A stretch of DNA of 64,000 nt. Source: G963677445 sp963678275. GTDB taxonomy: Bacteria; Bacteroidota; Ignavibacteria; Ignavibacteriales; Melioribacteraceae. The position numbers were made by a program, and so were the translations under genes. The notes below the pieces were generated by a model. That model ran no database searches. It saw only the letters and a program-made list of their open reading frames with translations, and had not been told where the DNA came from. Positions 27,395 to 35,583 of the stretch are shown here, piece after piece. How positions within the stretch are numbered: the first letter of the stretch is position 1; the number at the start of each line of letters is the position of its first letter. The DNA lies in NCBI GenBank assembly GCA_963678275.1, contig OY782765.1:6262001-6326000 (forward strand), given 5' to 3'.

Positions 27395-28684
27395 TTAATC
27401 TAATTCCTGAAGTGATTCCAGATGCGCCTGAATTGTTTTATCAAGCTGTTCCCTTGTATGAGCTGTGGAAACAAACATCGCCTCAAACTGGGCGGGAGCC
27501 AGATATATCCCTTTTTCAAGCATTTTATGGAAATATCTGCCATATTTTTCGGTATCCGATTTTACCGCGTCACTGAAGCCTGTCACTTTTTCCTCAGTGA
27601 AGAACATACACAGCATTGATCCGACCCGGTTAGTGTAATAATTTTTACCCGCTTTTTTAAGGTTGTTTTTTAAGCCGTTTTCCAGATAGGCCGATTTTTC
27701 CTCAAGCTCATCGTATAAATTTTTATTATCCTGAATATGTTTGAGAACAGCTCTTCCCGCGGCAACGGCGACGGGATTGCCGCTTAAAGTGCCTGCCTGG
27801 TATACAGGGCCGGCAGGAGCAATTTTCTCCATTATTTCTTTTTTGCCCGCAAAGGCGCCAACCGGCATTCCTCCGCCGATAATTTTTCCATAAGTCGCGA
27901 GGTCGGGGGTAATGCCCAATAATTCAGCCGCGCCTCCGGGAGCGAGCCTGAACCCGGTCATAACTTCATCAAAAATTAGCACAATACCTTCTTCGGCGCA
28001 AATTGTCTTTAATCCTTCGAGAAATTTCTTTTTGCCCGGAATAACCCCCATATTTCCCGCGACAGGTTCAACAATTACAGCCGCTATTTCACCTTTATAT
28101 TTTTCTGTTAACGCTTTAACTGATTCAATATCGTTAAAACCGGCTGTAAGAGTGTCGGCGGCGGTGCCTTTGGTTACTCCCGGACTTGTGGGAACTCCCA
28201 GCGTAAGGGCTCCCGAACCGGCTTTAATCAGGAAATAATCGGCATGACCGTGATAGCAGCCTTCAAATTTAATTATTTTATCCCTGCCGGTATAACCGCG
28301 TGCGGCTCTGACAGCGCTCATAGTAGCTTCGGTGCCGCTATTCACCAGGCGGACCATATCGGCCCAGGAAACTATTTCGGTGAATAGTTCGGCAAATTCC
28401 ACTTCACCCGCCGAAGGTGTGCCGAAACTTGCTCCGTTATTGACTGCATTGACCAGGGCTTCATTAATAAATGCCGGCTGATGACCAAAAAGATGCGGTC
28501 CCCAGCTTCCTATATAATCGATATACTGATTTCCATCCTCATCAAAAAGAAGCGCTCCTTCCCCTTTTTTCATAAAAACGGGGGTCCCGCCGACAGATTT
28601 AAATGCTCTGACCGGTGAATTTACCCCTCCGGGTATAACTTTTTTCGCTTTATTAAATAACTGGCTGCTATTTGTCAAATTCAT
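27395..28684 (-). CDS. hemL: Glutamate-1-semialdehyde 2,1-aminomutase
   Basis: Length 429 residues, the normal size. A PLP enzyme that converts glutamate-1-semialdehyde into 5-aminolevulinate in the C5 branch of tetrapyrrole synthesis; cytosolic. Seen: GGVNSPVRAFKSVGG at the N-terminus, NSGTEATMSAVRAARGYTGR, the cofactor site FDEVMTGFR, and the PLP lysine in TYGKIIGGGMPVGAF (Lys267). The start is supported by AGGA upstream. It is the last gene of hemH-hemG-hemL, 15 bp after hemG. Presence of hemL implies that the organism makes 5-aminolevulinate from glutamyl-tRNA, although hemA is not in the window. Confidence 0.98.
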   Translation of the reverse strand: MNLTNSSQLFNKAKKVIPGGVNSPVRAFKSVGGTPVFMKKGEGALLFDEDGNQYIDYIGSWGPHLFGHQPAFINEALVNAVNNGASFGTPSAGEVEFAELFTEIVSWADMVRLVNSGTEATMSAVRAARGYTGRDKIIKFEGCYHGHADYFLIKAGSGALTLGVPTSPGVTKGTAADTLTAGFNDIESVKALTEKYKGEIAAVIVEPVAGNMGVIPGKKKFLEGLKTICAEEGIVLIFDEVMTGFRLAPGGAAELLGITPDLATYGKIIGGGMPVGAFAGKKEIMEKIAPAGPVYQAGTLSGNPVAVAAGRAVLKHIQDNKNLYDELEEKSAYLENGLKNNLKKAGKNYYTNRVGSMLCMFFTEEKVTGFSDAVKSDTEKYGRYFHKMLEKGIYLAPAQFEAMFVSTAHTREQLDKTIQAHLESLQELD

Positions 28685-28699
28685 CTGATTTCCTGTAGC

Positions 28700-30079
28700 T
28701 TATTTTTCACAATATTCTTTGATTTTCTGATAGACCAGATCGGAGTTTTTAACACAGTCGCCGACCGAAATCCCCCCCCTGTAATTGCCTGTCAGGAACA
28801 AACCGGGATTTTCATTTTCCAGCTTGTCAAAATAGCGGTCAAATTCTATATGACCGAGATTATATTGAGGAATAGCTTTATCCCACATTTTCATTACTCG
28901 AAATTCAGGCTGTTTGTCAATTCTCATTATTTTGTTAAACTCAAGAATTACTTCATCAACCATTTTATCGGAGAAGTTTTTTTGCAGATCGGGTTTGCGC
29001 GCTCCGCCGATAAAGAGGGTAAAGGAAGCGTAATCTTCAGGCGCTCTTTCCGGAAAAATAACCGAGCTCCAGATAGCTCCGAGAAATTTTCTTTTTTCTT
29101 TTGAGGGAATCAGATATCCGAATCCATCAAGAGGCTGCGCTATATCGGCTTTTTTGTAACCGAGGTAAAGCAGCGCCACAGGTGGATAATAAATAGAGTT
29201 GAAGGTATCGGGTAATGAACTATCGATATTTTTCAATACCTCGGCAGAAACATGGGCAGGCATGGCTGAAAGGAGGATATCCGCTTTCATTTCTTCATTT
29301 TTGCCATTCCTTTTATAGCTGATATTATACCCGGTTCCGTTTTTAGTAACTTCCATAACTTTAGCGCTGGTCAGAACCTTGTCGCCCAACTTGTCCGCGA
29401 TAGCTTTTGGAAAAGACTGCATGCCATTAATAAATGAAAACATTTTGGCGTTCTGTTTTGATTTCTCTGCCCGTTTTTTCCTTTCTTTCGCTCCTTTTAT
29501 CATCCCTTTCACCAGACCTCCGTAAACTTCTTCGAGTCTGTATAACTTCGGAAAGGCTGATTTTACACTCAATTTTTCAGGATCACCGGCAAAAACACCT
29601 GAAACGAAAGGATCAATAGCGTAGTCGAGGAATTCATGCCCGAGTCTTCTTCTTACGAAATCGGCCATTGACTGGTAATATCCATCCTCACTTTTGCCGA
29701 TAAAAGGTTCGGCCATCACTCTTAGTTTTGCCGAAGCTGAAAAAAGAGGAGTTTTCAAAAATGCCATGGGTCCCAGCGGCAGGGGATGAAGCGCGCCCTT
29801 CTTAAGTATATATCTTTTTGAGGATTTTTCATTGGCATAAATCATTTCATCCTTTATACCTGTTTCCTCAGCGAGTTTTGATATAAGAGGTGTGGTATCA
29901 AGTCCGCTGTTCGGGCCATAATCGACGAGGTAACCATTCTCCCTCCTGGTAATCATAGCGCCGCCCGGTTCATCATTTGCCTCGAGGAGTGTCACCTCAA
30001 AGCCATCTTTATTAAGCCACCACGCGGCGGCGAGTCCTGAAATCCCTGCTCCGAGTATTACAATTTTTTTATTTTTCAT
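28700..30079 (-). CDS. hemG: Protoporphyrinogen/coproporphyrinogen oxidase, FAD-dependent (HemY type)
   Basis: Length 459 residues from the ATG at 30079. Starts at 30088 (ATG) and 30118 (TTG) are possible; I prefer the one that begins the Rossmann fold directly (MKNKKIVILGAGISGLAAAWW). FAD-dependent oxygen-using oxidation of the porphyrinogen before or after iron insertion. Seen: dinucleotide motif GAGISGLAAAWWLNKDG, then EANDEPGGAM, DYGPNSGLD, a central YDPFxSGVFAGDPEKLS-like segment (DPFVSGVFAGDPEKLSVKSA), and a C-terminal FAD motif LTGNYRGGISVGDCV. Middle gene of the hem operon. Whether the protoporphyrin or coproporphyrin route is used cannot be decided here; no hemQ is visible. HemY and HgoX are alternative names for this type. 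Confidence 0.93.
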   Translation of the reverse strand: MKNKKIVILGAGISGLAAAWWLNKDGFEVTLLEANDEPGGAMITRRENGYLVDYGPNSGLDTTPLISKLAEETGIKDEMIYANEKSSKRYILKKGALHPLPLGPMAFLKTPLFSASAKLRVMAEPFIGKSEDGYYQSMADFVRRRLGHEFLDYAIDPFVSGVFAGDPEKLSVKSAFPKLYRLEEVYGGLVKGMIKGAKERKKRAEKSKQNAKMFSFINGMQSFPKAIADKLGDKVLTSAKVMEVTKNGTGYNISYKRNGKNEEMKADILLSAMPAHVSAEVLKNIDSSLPDTFNSIYYPPVALLYLGYKKADIAQPLDGFGYLIPSKEKRKFLGAIWSSVIFPERAPEDYASFTLFIGGARKPDLQKNFSDKMVDEVILEFNKIMRIDKQPEFRVMKMWDKAIPQYNLGHIEFDRYFDKLENENPGLFLTGNYRGGISVGDCVKNSDLVYQKIKEYCEK

Positions 30080-30135
30080 ATACCGCATTGTCCTGTTAAA
30101 AATATTTTCCCCGCACAAATATATGCAGAGAAGAT

Positions 30136-31107
30136 TTATTTATCCACCTGTTCTCTTATCGCTTTTAAGGCGATATCTTTCAGCGCTTCCACAAAGAGGG
30201 GTGAATCATTGAGCCCTTCCATCATAATATAGTTTTCCACCCCGAATTTATCAGCCTCTTCGCGATATTCTATGTCAAGTTCAAAGAGTGTTTCAATATG
30301 ATCGGAAACAAAACTTATCGGGACAATAAGCATATCCATTATCCCCTTTGCCGCAAGTTCCTCAATTTTTGTATCTGTAGCCGGTTCCAGCCATTTTACC
30401 GGCCCGACCTTGCTTTGAAAGCAGAGGTGATGAGGATGGGAATAGTTCCTTTGTTTCATTATCAGTTCAACGCTTCTCTCGATATGATCTTTATAGGGAT
30501 CCCCTTTTTTTATTATACTAACCGGCACGCCGTGAGCGCTGAAAAGAATGTTAACCTTGTCCCTTCTTTCTTCGGGGAATTTATTGATTCCCTCGGTAAT
30601 TCTTTCATTCATCGCTTTATGGTAAAGCTCATTCTCATAAAAATGTTCTACCAGCTTTATTTTTTCTCCGTTTCCGCTGAATTTTCTATTCCATTCATTA
30701 TATGATGAACCTGTTGTAACAATAGAATACTGCGGATAAAGCGGGAGAAGAATGATTTTATCATAATCCCCTTTTTTTACCAGGTCGGCAGTTTCGTCAG
30801 TAAGCGGTTTCCAATAGCGCATGGCGATAAAAACATCAGTTTCGGGATAAAAAACTCTTAGTTCTTTTTCGAGTTCTCTTCTCTGCACTTCTGTCCAGCA
30901 ATATATTGGCGAACTGCCTCCAATCTGTTTGTATTGTTCCGCTACTTTCGGAGCTCTTCTTTTTGAAATTACCCGGGCAAAAAAATCCTGCCCGATCGGA
31001 ATATTAAAAATATCGGGATCACGGAAAAGATTATAAAGGAAAGGCTGAATTGCTTCCAGAGAATCGGGTCCTCCCAAATTAAATAAAACTACTGCGGTTT
31101 TTGCCAT
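30136..31107 (-). CDS. hemH: Ferrochelatase
   Basis: Length 323 residues. It inserts Fe(II) into the porphyrin ring. Seen: LFNLGGPDSLEAIQPFLYNL at the start, GGSSPIYCWTEVQ, MRYWKPLTDE, the metal-binding His in FSAHGVPVSIIKKGDPY (His192), and CFQSKVGPVKWLEPAT toward the C-terminus. All are characteristic of the family, and the length is normal. First gene of the minus-strand hem operon; SD AAGG precedes the ATG. It shares a 240-bp divergent region with clpB, so iron- or stress-responsive control of both is possible but not shown. Confidence 0.97.
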   Translation of the reverse strand: MAKTAVVLFNLGGPDSLEAIQPFLYNLFRDPDIFNIPIGQDFFARVISKRRAPKVAEQYKQIGGSSPIYCWTEVQRRELEKELRVFYPETDVFIAMRYWKPLTDETADLVKKGDYDKIILLPLYPQYSIVTTGSSYNEWNRKFSGNGEKIKLVEHFYENELYHKAMNERITEGINKFPEERRDKVNILFSAHGVPVSIIKKGDPYKDHIERSVELIMKQRNYSHPHHLCFQSKVGPVKWLEPATDTKIEELAAKGIMDMLIVPISFVSDHIETLFELDIEYREEADKFGVENYIMMEGLNDSPLFVEALKDIALKAIREQVDK

Positions 31108-31349
31108 ATTGACCTTATTTTAATATTATTCTGTTACCATTTATGTAACATTTAAATGAATCTCTTTGTTCATATATTTACAGAAAAATTAAGAGTATTT
31201 CAAACCTTTGTGATCAAAAGACCGGTCACTCCTCTATTGAGGCCCGAGAGACTGAGCAAAGGAAGCGGCTCCGGGAAACTTTTAGTAATATTAGGTTGTA
31301 TTAAGCCAGATAACTATTGGTAAAGATTTTATTTGAAAGAGGTGGAATT
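31108..31349. promoter_or_regulatory. Divergent hemH/clpB promoter region with structured leader
   Basis: A GC-richer block at about 31215-31285 contains ACCGG, CTCCTCTATTGAGG and a CCCGAG...CTCCGGG hairpin in otherwise AT-rich DNA, 65 bp upstream of clpB. No CIRCE element (TTAGCACTC-N9-GAGTGCTAA) is seen. It may be an RNA leader of clpB. Confidence 0.4.
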
Positions 31350-33965
31350 ATGGCATTTAACTTTAATAAACTTACATTGAAAGCGCAGGAAACGATACAG
31401 AACGGGGTTGAAATAGCGCAGAGTTATAACAACCAGATAGTTGAACCGGAACATATACTGGCCGCTATGGTGCAGGACCCCGGCAATGTGGCCGGCTCTA
31501 TGATCCAGAAAACAGGAGCAAATTTAAACCAGATAAAACTGAAGGTTGCCGGAATTTTGGAGCGTCTTCCCAAAGTATCGGGGGCGGGCGTCGGAAATCA
31601 GCAGCTCTCAAGAGATTCCGCCGATCTTCTCGATAAAGCAGCGGCTGAAGCAAAAAAACTGAAAGATGAATATGTTTCGACAGAACATATATTGATATCA
31701 CTTTCGGAATGGAGCGGCGAAGCGGGTAAACTGCTGAAGGAGGCGGGAATCAGCAGGGATATTATATACAGCGCTCTTAAAGATATCAGGGGAAACCAGC
31801 GGGTTACTTCGCAGAACCAGGAAGATACCTACCAGTCGCTCAAAAAATATGGCCGCGATTTGAATGAAGACGCCAGTTCCGGAAAGCTCGACCCCATCAT
31901 CGGGCGCGATGAAGAAATAAGAAGAGTGCTGCAGGTGCTCTCACGCAGAACAAAAAATAACCCGGTGCTTATAGGAGAGCCGGGAGTGGGGAAAACCGCG
32001 ATCGCCGAAGGACTTGCACAGAGAATAGTATCGGGTGATGTGCCTGAAAACCTTAAAAGTAAACGTATAATATCTCTTGATATGGGCGCGATGGTTGCCG
32101 GAACACAATTCCGGGGGCAGTTTGAAGAGAGAATGAAAGCGGTTGTTAAAGAGGTGCAGGATTCAAATGGTGAAATAATTCTTTTTATTGATGAAATGCA
32201 TCAGCTTGTGGGCGCCGGAAAAACTGATGGCGCCATGGACGCGGCGAATATTCTAAAACCTGCTCTCGCCAGGGGTGAGCTGCATGCTGTCGGCGCGACA
32301 ACACTGAATGAATATAAAAAACATATTGAAAAGGACGCCGCGCTTGAGAGAAGATTCCAGCCTGTGTTAATCAGCGAGCCTGATGAAGAGGATGCTATTT
32401 CCATTCTCAGGGGATTAAAGGAACGTTATGAAGTGCATCACGGGGTCAGAATAACTGATGGCGCAATCGTTGCCGCGGTGCAGTTATCCAGTCGTTATAT
32501 TACCGACCGGTTTCTGCCTGATAAAGCGATTGACCTTATTGATGAGAGCGCTTCGAGGCTGAGGATTGAAATTGATTCCATGCCTGAGGAACTTGATAAT
32601 ATTTCGCGCAAACTTAAACAGCTTGAAATTGAAAGGGAAGCGTTAAAAAGAGAAAAGGATGAAGGTTCGGCGAAAAGGCTTGATGAAATAAAAAAGGAAA
32701 TTTCAGAGATTAATGAAAATATCCGCGGCCTGAAAGGACACTGGGAACTTGAGAAAAGCAAAATCCGGAACATAAGGGGCTTAAAAAGCAGGATTGAAAA
32801 CGCGCGCACTGAAGCGGAAAGATATGAAAGAGAAGGTGAGCTTGCAAAAGTGGCTGAAATCCGCTATGGCACAATCACTTCCCTGGAAAAAGAACTTAAA
32901 GCTGAAACTGATAATCTTCAGGCTGTGCAGGCTTCCAAAAGAATGCTCAAGGAGGAGGTTGACGCCGAGGATATAGCGGGTGTCGTGGCAAAATGGACCG
33001 GCATTCCGGTTAACAGGATGCTGGAAAGTGAACGAAGCAAGCTGCTCAGGATGGAGGATGTGCTTCATTCAAGGGTGATTGGGCAGGATGACGCGGTTAA
33101 GGCTGTCTCGGACGCTATAAGAAGATCACGCGCCGGTCTGCAGGACGCGAACAGACCAATCGGCTCTTTTATTTTTATCGGAACGACAGGTGTGGGTAAA
33201 ACCGAACTCGCGAGAACCCTTGCCGAATTTCTATTCGATGATGAACACGCTATGATCAGAATAGATATGTCGGAATATATGGAAAAATTCAGCGTCAGCA
33301 GACTTATAGGGGCCCCTCCGGGATACGTTGGTTATGAAGAAGGGGGACAACTGACCGAAGCTGTCAGGCGCCGCCCTTATTCTGTCCTGCTGCTTGATGA
33401 GATCGAGAAGGCTCATCCCGAGGTATTTAATATTCTTCTCCAGGTGCTCGATGAAGGAAGACTAACAGACAACCAGGGGAAAACGGTGGATTTCAAGAAT
33501 ACTATTATCATTATGACTTCCAACCTTGGTTCACATCTTATTCAGGAAAAGCTGGAAAAATTTACCGAAGATAATTATGAGGAGATGCTCGGCGATCTGA
33601 GGCTGAAACTTTCCGATCTGCTGAGGAAAACCATCAGACCGGAATTCCTGAACCGGATAGATGATATTATTCTCTTTAAACCTTTATTAAAGAGTGAATT
33701 AAAAGGTATCATTGATATCCAGTTGAAGAAGCTTGAAAAAATGCTCGCGCAAAAAGAGATTACTCTGGAAATTACAGATGAAACAAAAAATTATCTTCTA
33801 AGCGTTGGGTATGATATAAGTTATGGAGCCCGGCCTTTAAAGAGAACCATACAGAAATATATCACCAATCCTCTTTCCACCGAAATGCTGATGAATTCCT
33901 ATGAAGCGGGGGATACCATTATTGTGGAAAACAGAGATAACAAAATAACATTCAGAAAAAAGTAA
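31350..33965 (+). CDS. clpB: ATP-dependent chaperone ClpB
   Basis: Length 871 residues from the ATG at 31350 (SD GAGGTGG; a TTG at 31317 is rejected). A hexameric AAA+ disaggregase that works with DnaK to rescue aggregated proteins in the cytosol. Seen: Clp N domain (FNKLTLKAQETIQ), NBD1 Walker A GEPGVGKTA, Walker B LFIDEMHQLVGAG, the coiled-coil middle domain (about 410-525, LKQLEIEREALKREKDEG), NBD2 Walker A GTTGVGKTE, Walker B LLLDEIEKAHPEVFN, and the sensor-2 motif GARPLKRTIQ. No ClpP-binding IGF loop is evident, as expected for ClpB. Single gene with its own terminator. The structured leader upstream may contribute to heat regulation. Confidence 0.98.
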   Translation: MAFNFNKLTLKAQETIQNGVEIAQSYNNQIVEPEHILAAMVQDPGNVAGSMIQKTGANLNQIKLKVAGILERLPKVSGAGVGNQQLSRDSADLLDKAAAEAKKLKDEYVSTEHILISLSEWSGEAGKLLKEAGISRDIIYSALKDIRGNQRVTSQNQEDTYQSLKKYGRDLNEDASSGKLDPIIGRDEEIRRVLQVLSRRTKNNPVLIGEPGVGKTAIAEGLAQRIVSGDVPENLKSKRIISLDMGAMVAGTQFRGQFEERMKAVVKEVQDSNGEIILFIDEMHQLVGAGKTDGAMDAANILKPALARGELHAVGATTLNEYKKHIEKDAALERRFQPVLISEPDEEDAISILRGLKERYEVHHGVRITDGAIVAAVQLSSRYITDRFLPDKAIDLIDESASRLRIEIDSMPEELDNISRKLKQLEIEREALKREKDEGSAKRLDEIKKEISEINENIRGLKGHWELEKSKIRNIRGLKSRIENARTEAERYEREGELAKVAEIRYGTITSLEKELKAETDNLQAVQASKRMLKEEVDAEDIAGVVAKWTGIPVNRMLESERSKLLRMEDVLHSRVIGQDDAVKAVSDAIRRSRAGLQDANRPIGSFIFIGTTGVGKTELARTLAEFLFDDEHAMIRIDMSEYMEKFSVSRLIGAPPGYVGYEEGGQLTEAVRRRPYSVLLLDEIEKAHPEVFNILLQVLDEGRLTDNQGKTVDFKNTIIIMTSNLGSHLIQEKLEKFTEDNYEEMLGDLRLKLSDLLRKTIRPEFLNRIDDIILFKPLLKSELKGIIDIQLKKLEKMLAQKEITLEITDETKNYLLSVGYDISYGARPLKRTIQKYITNPLSTEMLMNSYEAGDTIIVENRDNKITFRKK

Positions 33966-33978
33966 TACAGCATTTTAA

Positions 33979-34012
33979 GGCAGGGTAATCCATCCAACCC
34001 TGCCTGTTATTC
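33979..34012 (+). terminator. clpB terminator
   Basis: GGCAGGGT / ACCCTGCC stem with a short loop, then TGTTATTCT. The T-tract is weak but the position, 14 bp after the stop, fits. Confidence 0.7.
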
Positions 34013-34301
34013 TAATACTACCTCCGTAGGACAGCCTTTCCAGGCTGTCCCCCTGGGGCCTGTCCCTCACCCCTGAATAATCCAAACATCAGGTAACCCG
34101 GTCGCAAAGTCTGACGAAGCCTAACTATGATTTAAGGATTGCCTGATTAAAACTCGGCGCCGTGCTCGGTTTCGTTTTTTATTTTATGTGTCGGAATGAA
34201 AAAATGTAGAGACAAGGCATGCCTTGTCTCTGCGAAAGGGGAAAAAATATTTCTACCTTGAGGATGTTTATACCAGATTTGAAATAATACCCAGGGGTGG
34301 T

Positions 34302-34473
34302 AATATGGTGTACCTGACGGCACACTTCGTTGCTCCGGTATAATTTTTTCTACCAATATGTTATCCCTGACGGGATAAATAATCCAGTTTGTTTTAATTG
34401 CCCCGTAAGGGGCAAAATGTTGGTAAAAGAAACCACAGGGAAAAATTTTGTGTGCCGTAGGTACACCATATTT
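34302..34473. repeat. Palindromic intergenic repeat, family R, full copy 1
   Basis: Outer arms AATATGGTGTACCTGACGG... and its near complement ending ...GGTACACCATATT. A second pair CTACCAATAT / ATGTTGGTA lies inside, and two inner hairpins TTATCCCTGACGGGATAA and TTGCCCCGTAAGGGGCAA form a branched structure. Confidence 0.8.
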
Positions 34474-34776
34474 ATCACGGCAGATAAATTTTCATCCTGG
34501 TTTTACGACGCATTCGCTGAACAGATTACGTAGCATGGCAGGGTATTATAAAATGCTTCATACCATCTAATCTAATCCCGTCATAGTCTGAACCATGATT
34601 AAAGGATTTCAGGATTGTCATGATTAAAAATCGATAACGTGTTCTGTGTCGTTCTTTTATTTATGTACCGGGATAAAAAAATGTAGAGACAAGGCATGCC
34701 TTGTCTCTACGGATTGGGGAAATATTTCTACCTTGAAGATGTTTATGCCAGACTTGAAATAATTGCCCAGGGTGGT

Positions 34777-34949
34777 AATATGGTGTACCTGACGGCACAC
34801 TATATCGAACCTGCATTTATTTTTCTACCAATATGTTATCCCTAACGGGATAAATAATTCTATTACCATAAATTGCCCCGTCAGGGGCAAAATATTGGTA
34901 AAAAGGATCGACATATAAAAATTATGTGTGCCGTAGGTACACCATATTT
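34777..34949. repeat. Palindromic intergenic repeat, family R, full copy 2
   Basis: Same design as copy 1. Inner hairpins TTATCCCTAACGGGATAA and TTGCCCCGTCAGGGGCAA; the changes fall mostly in the loops, so stems are kept. Confidence 0.8.
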
Positions 34950-35049
34950 AGCACACCGGGTAAATTATCATTCCGGCTAAGATGCCTGCCATATCCGCGA
35001 TAAAAAGATGTGATGTATGATATATTAACAAAATATTAATAAAAAACTA

Positions 35050-35078
35050 TTGCATTTATAACGATCATGCCTTATATT
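35050..35078 (+). promoter_or_regulatory. Promoter of the Lrp-glnA operon
   Basis: TTGCAT (35050-35055), 17-bp spacer, TATATT (35073-35078), about 40 bp upstream of the regulator's ATG. Confidence 0.55.
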
Positions 35079-35124
35079 TTCAGCCTTAATTCGAAAAATT
35101 CCTAAATAATTTAGTTGCGAGAGT

Positions 35125-35574
35125 ATGTTAGACATTACTGATCTTAAAATTTTAGATATCCTCCAGGAAAATGGACGCACCAAAAGGAGCGTAATTGCCG
35201 AGGAAGTCGGGTTATCATTACCCTCATTAAGCGAAAGATTAAAGAAACTTGAAGAACATGGTGTAATAGAAGGTTATTACACAAAACTGAACAAAAAGTT
35301 TTTCAATTTTGACATTATGGCATTCATAACAGTGATCGCGGCGTCATCAAAAAATTATGGTTTATTGCAGGAAAATGTCGAAAAGACTCCTGAAATAATT
35401 GAGTGTTATTCTGTATTAGGTGAAGGATCGCATATACTGAAAGCGGTTGTCAGGGATACATCTTCACTTGAAAAACTTTTGGGTAAAATTCAATCCTGGC
35501 CCGGAGTATCGCGAACGGTGACCAGCTTTGTATTATCGACAATTAAAGAAACAACAAAACTGCAAATAAAATAA
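35125..35574 (+). CDS. Lrp/AsnC family transcriptional regulator
   Basis: Length 149 residues, the usual size. An N-terminal winged helix-turn-helix (DLKILDILQENGRTKRSVIAEEVGLSLPSLSERLKKLEEHGVIEGY, residues about 5-50, quoted in part below as LSLPSLSERLKKLEEHGVI) leads to a C-terminal RAM ligand-binding domain (about 65-145). It lies 9 bp upstream of glnA in the same orientation and shares its promoter, so it probably senses an amino acid such as glutamine and adjusts glnA expression. Pairing of Lrp-type regulators with glutamine synthetase is known mainly from archaea. The ligand cannot be read from the sequence. SD is weak (GAGAG). Confidence 0.93.
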   Translation: MLDITDLKILDILQENGRTKRSVIAEEVGLSLPSLSERLKKLEEHGVIEGYYTKLNKKFFNFDIMAFITVIAASSKNYGLLQENVEKTPEIIECYSVLGEGSHILKAVVRDTSSLEKLLGKIQSWPGVSRTVTSFVLSTIKETTKLQIK

Positions 35575-35583
35575 GGAGTTAAT

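Larger units (their letters stand above)
34135..34990. repeat. Tandem duplication of a ~475-bp unit
   Basis: The segments beginning near 34135 and 34615 align along their length: same landmark order, GACAAGGCATGCCTTGTC palindrome at 34206-34233 and 34683-34710, then TTTCTACCTTGA(A/G)GATGTTTAT, then the R element at 34302 and 34777. The offset is about 475 bp. Confidence 0.75.
34013..35049. other. Repeat-rich intergenic region
   Basis: About 1 kb without a credible gene. It holds a GGACAGCC/GGCTGTCC palindrome (34029-34050) and two diverged direct copies of a roughly 475-bp unit. Each copy contains one GAGACAAGGCATGCCTTGTC palindrome and one long palindromic R element. Confidence 0.7.

Noticed and set aside
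31215..31285. SAM-type riboswitch before clpB
   Set aside because: Only loosely similar; the core motifs do not line up and the gene is not in sulfur metabolism.
34330..34533. Short ORF in the repeat-rich region
   Set aside because: It lies wholly inside a palindromic repeat with no SD or homology.
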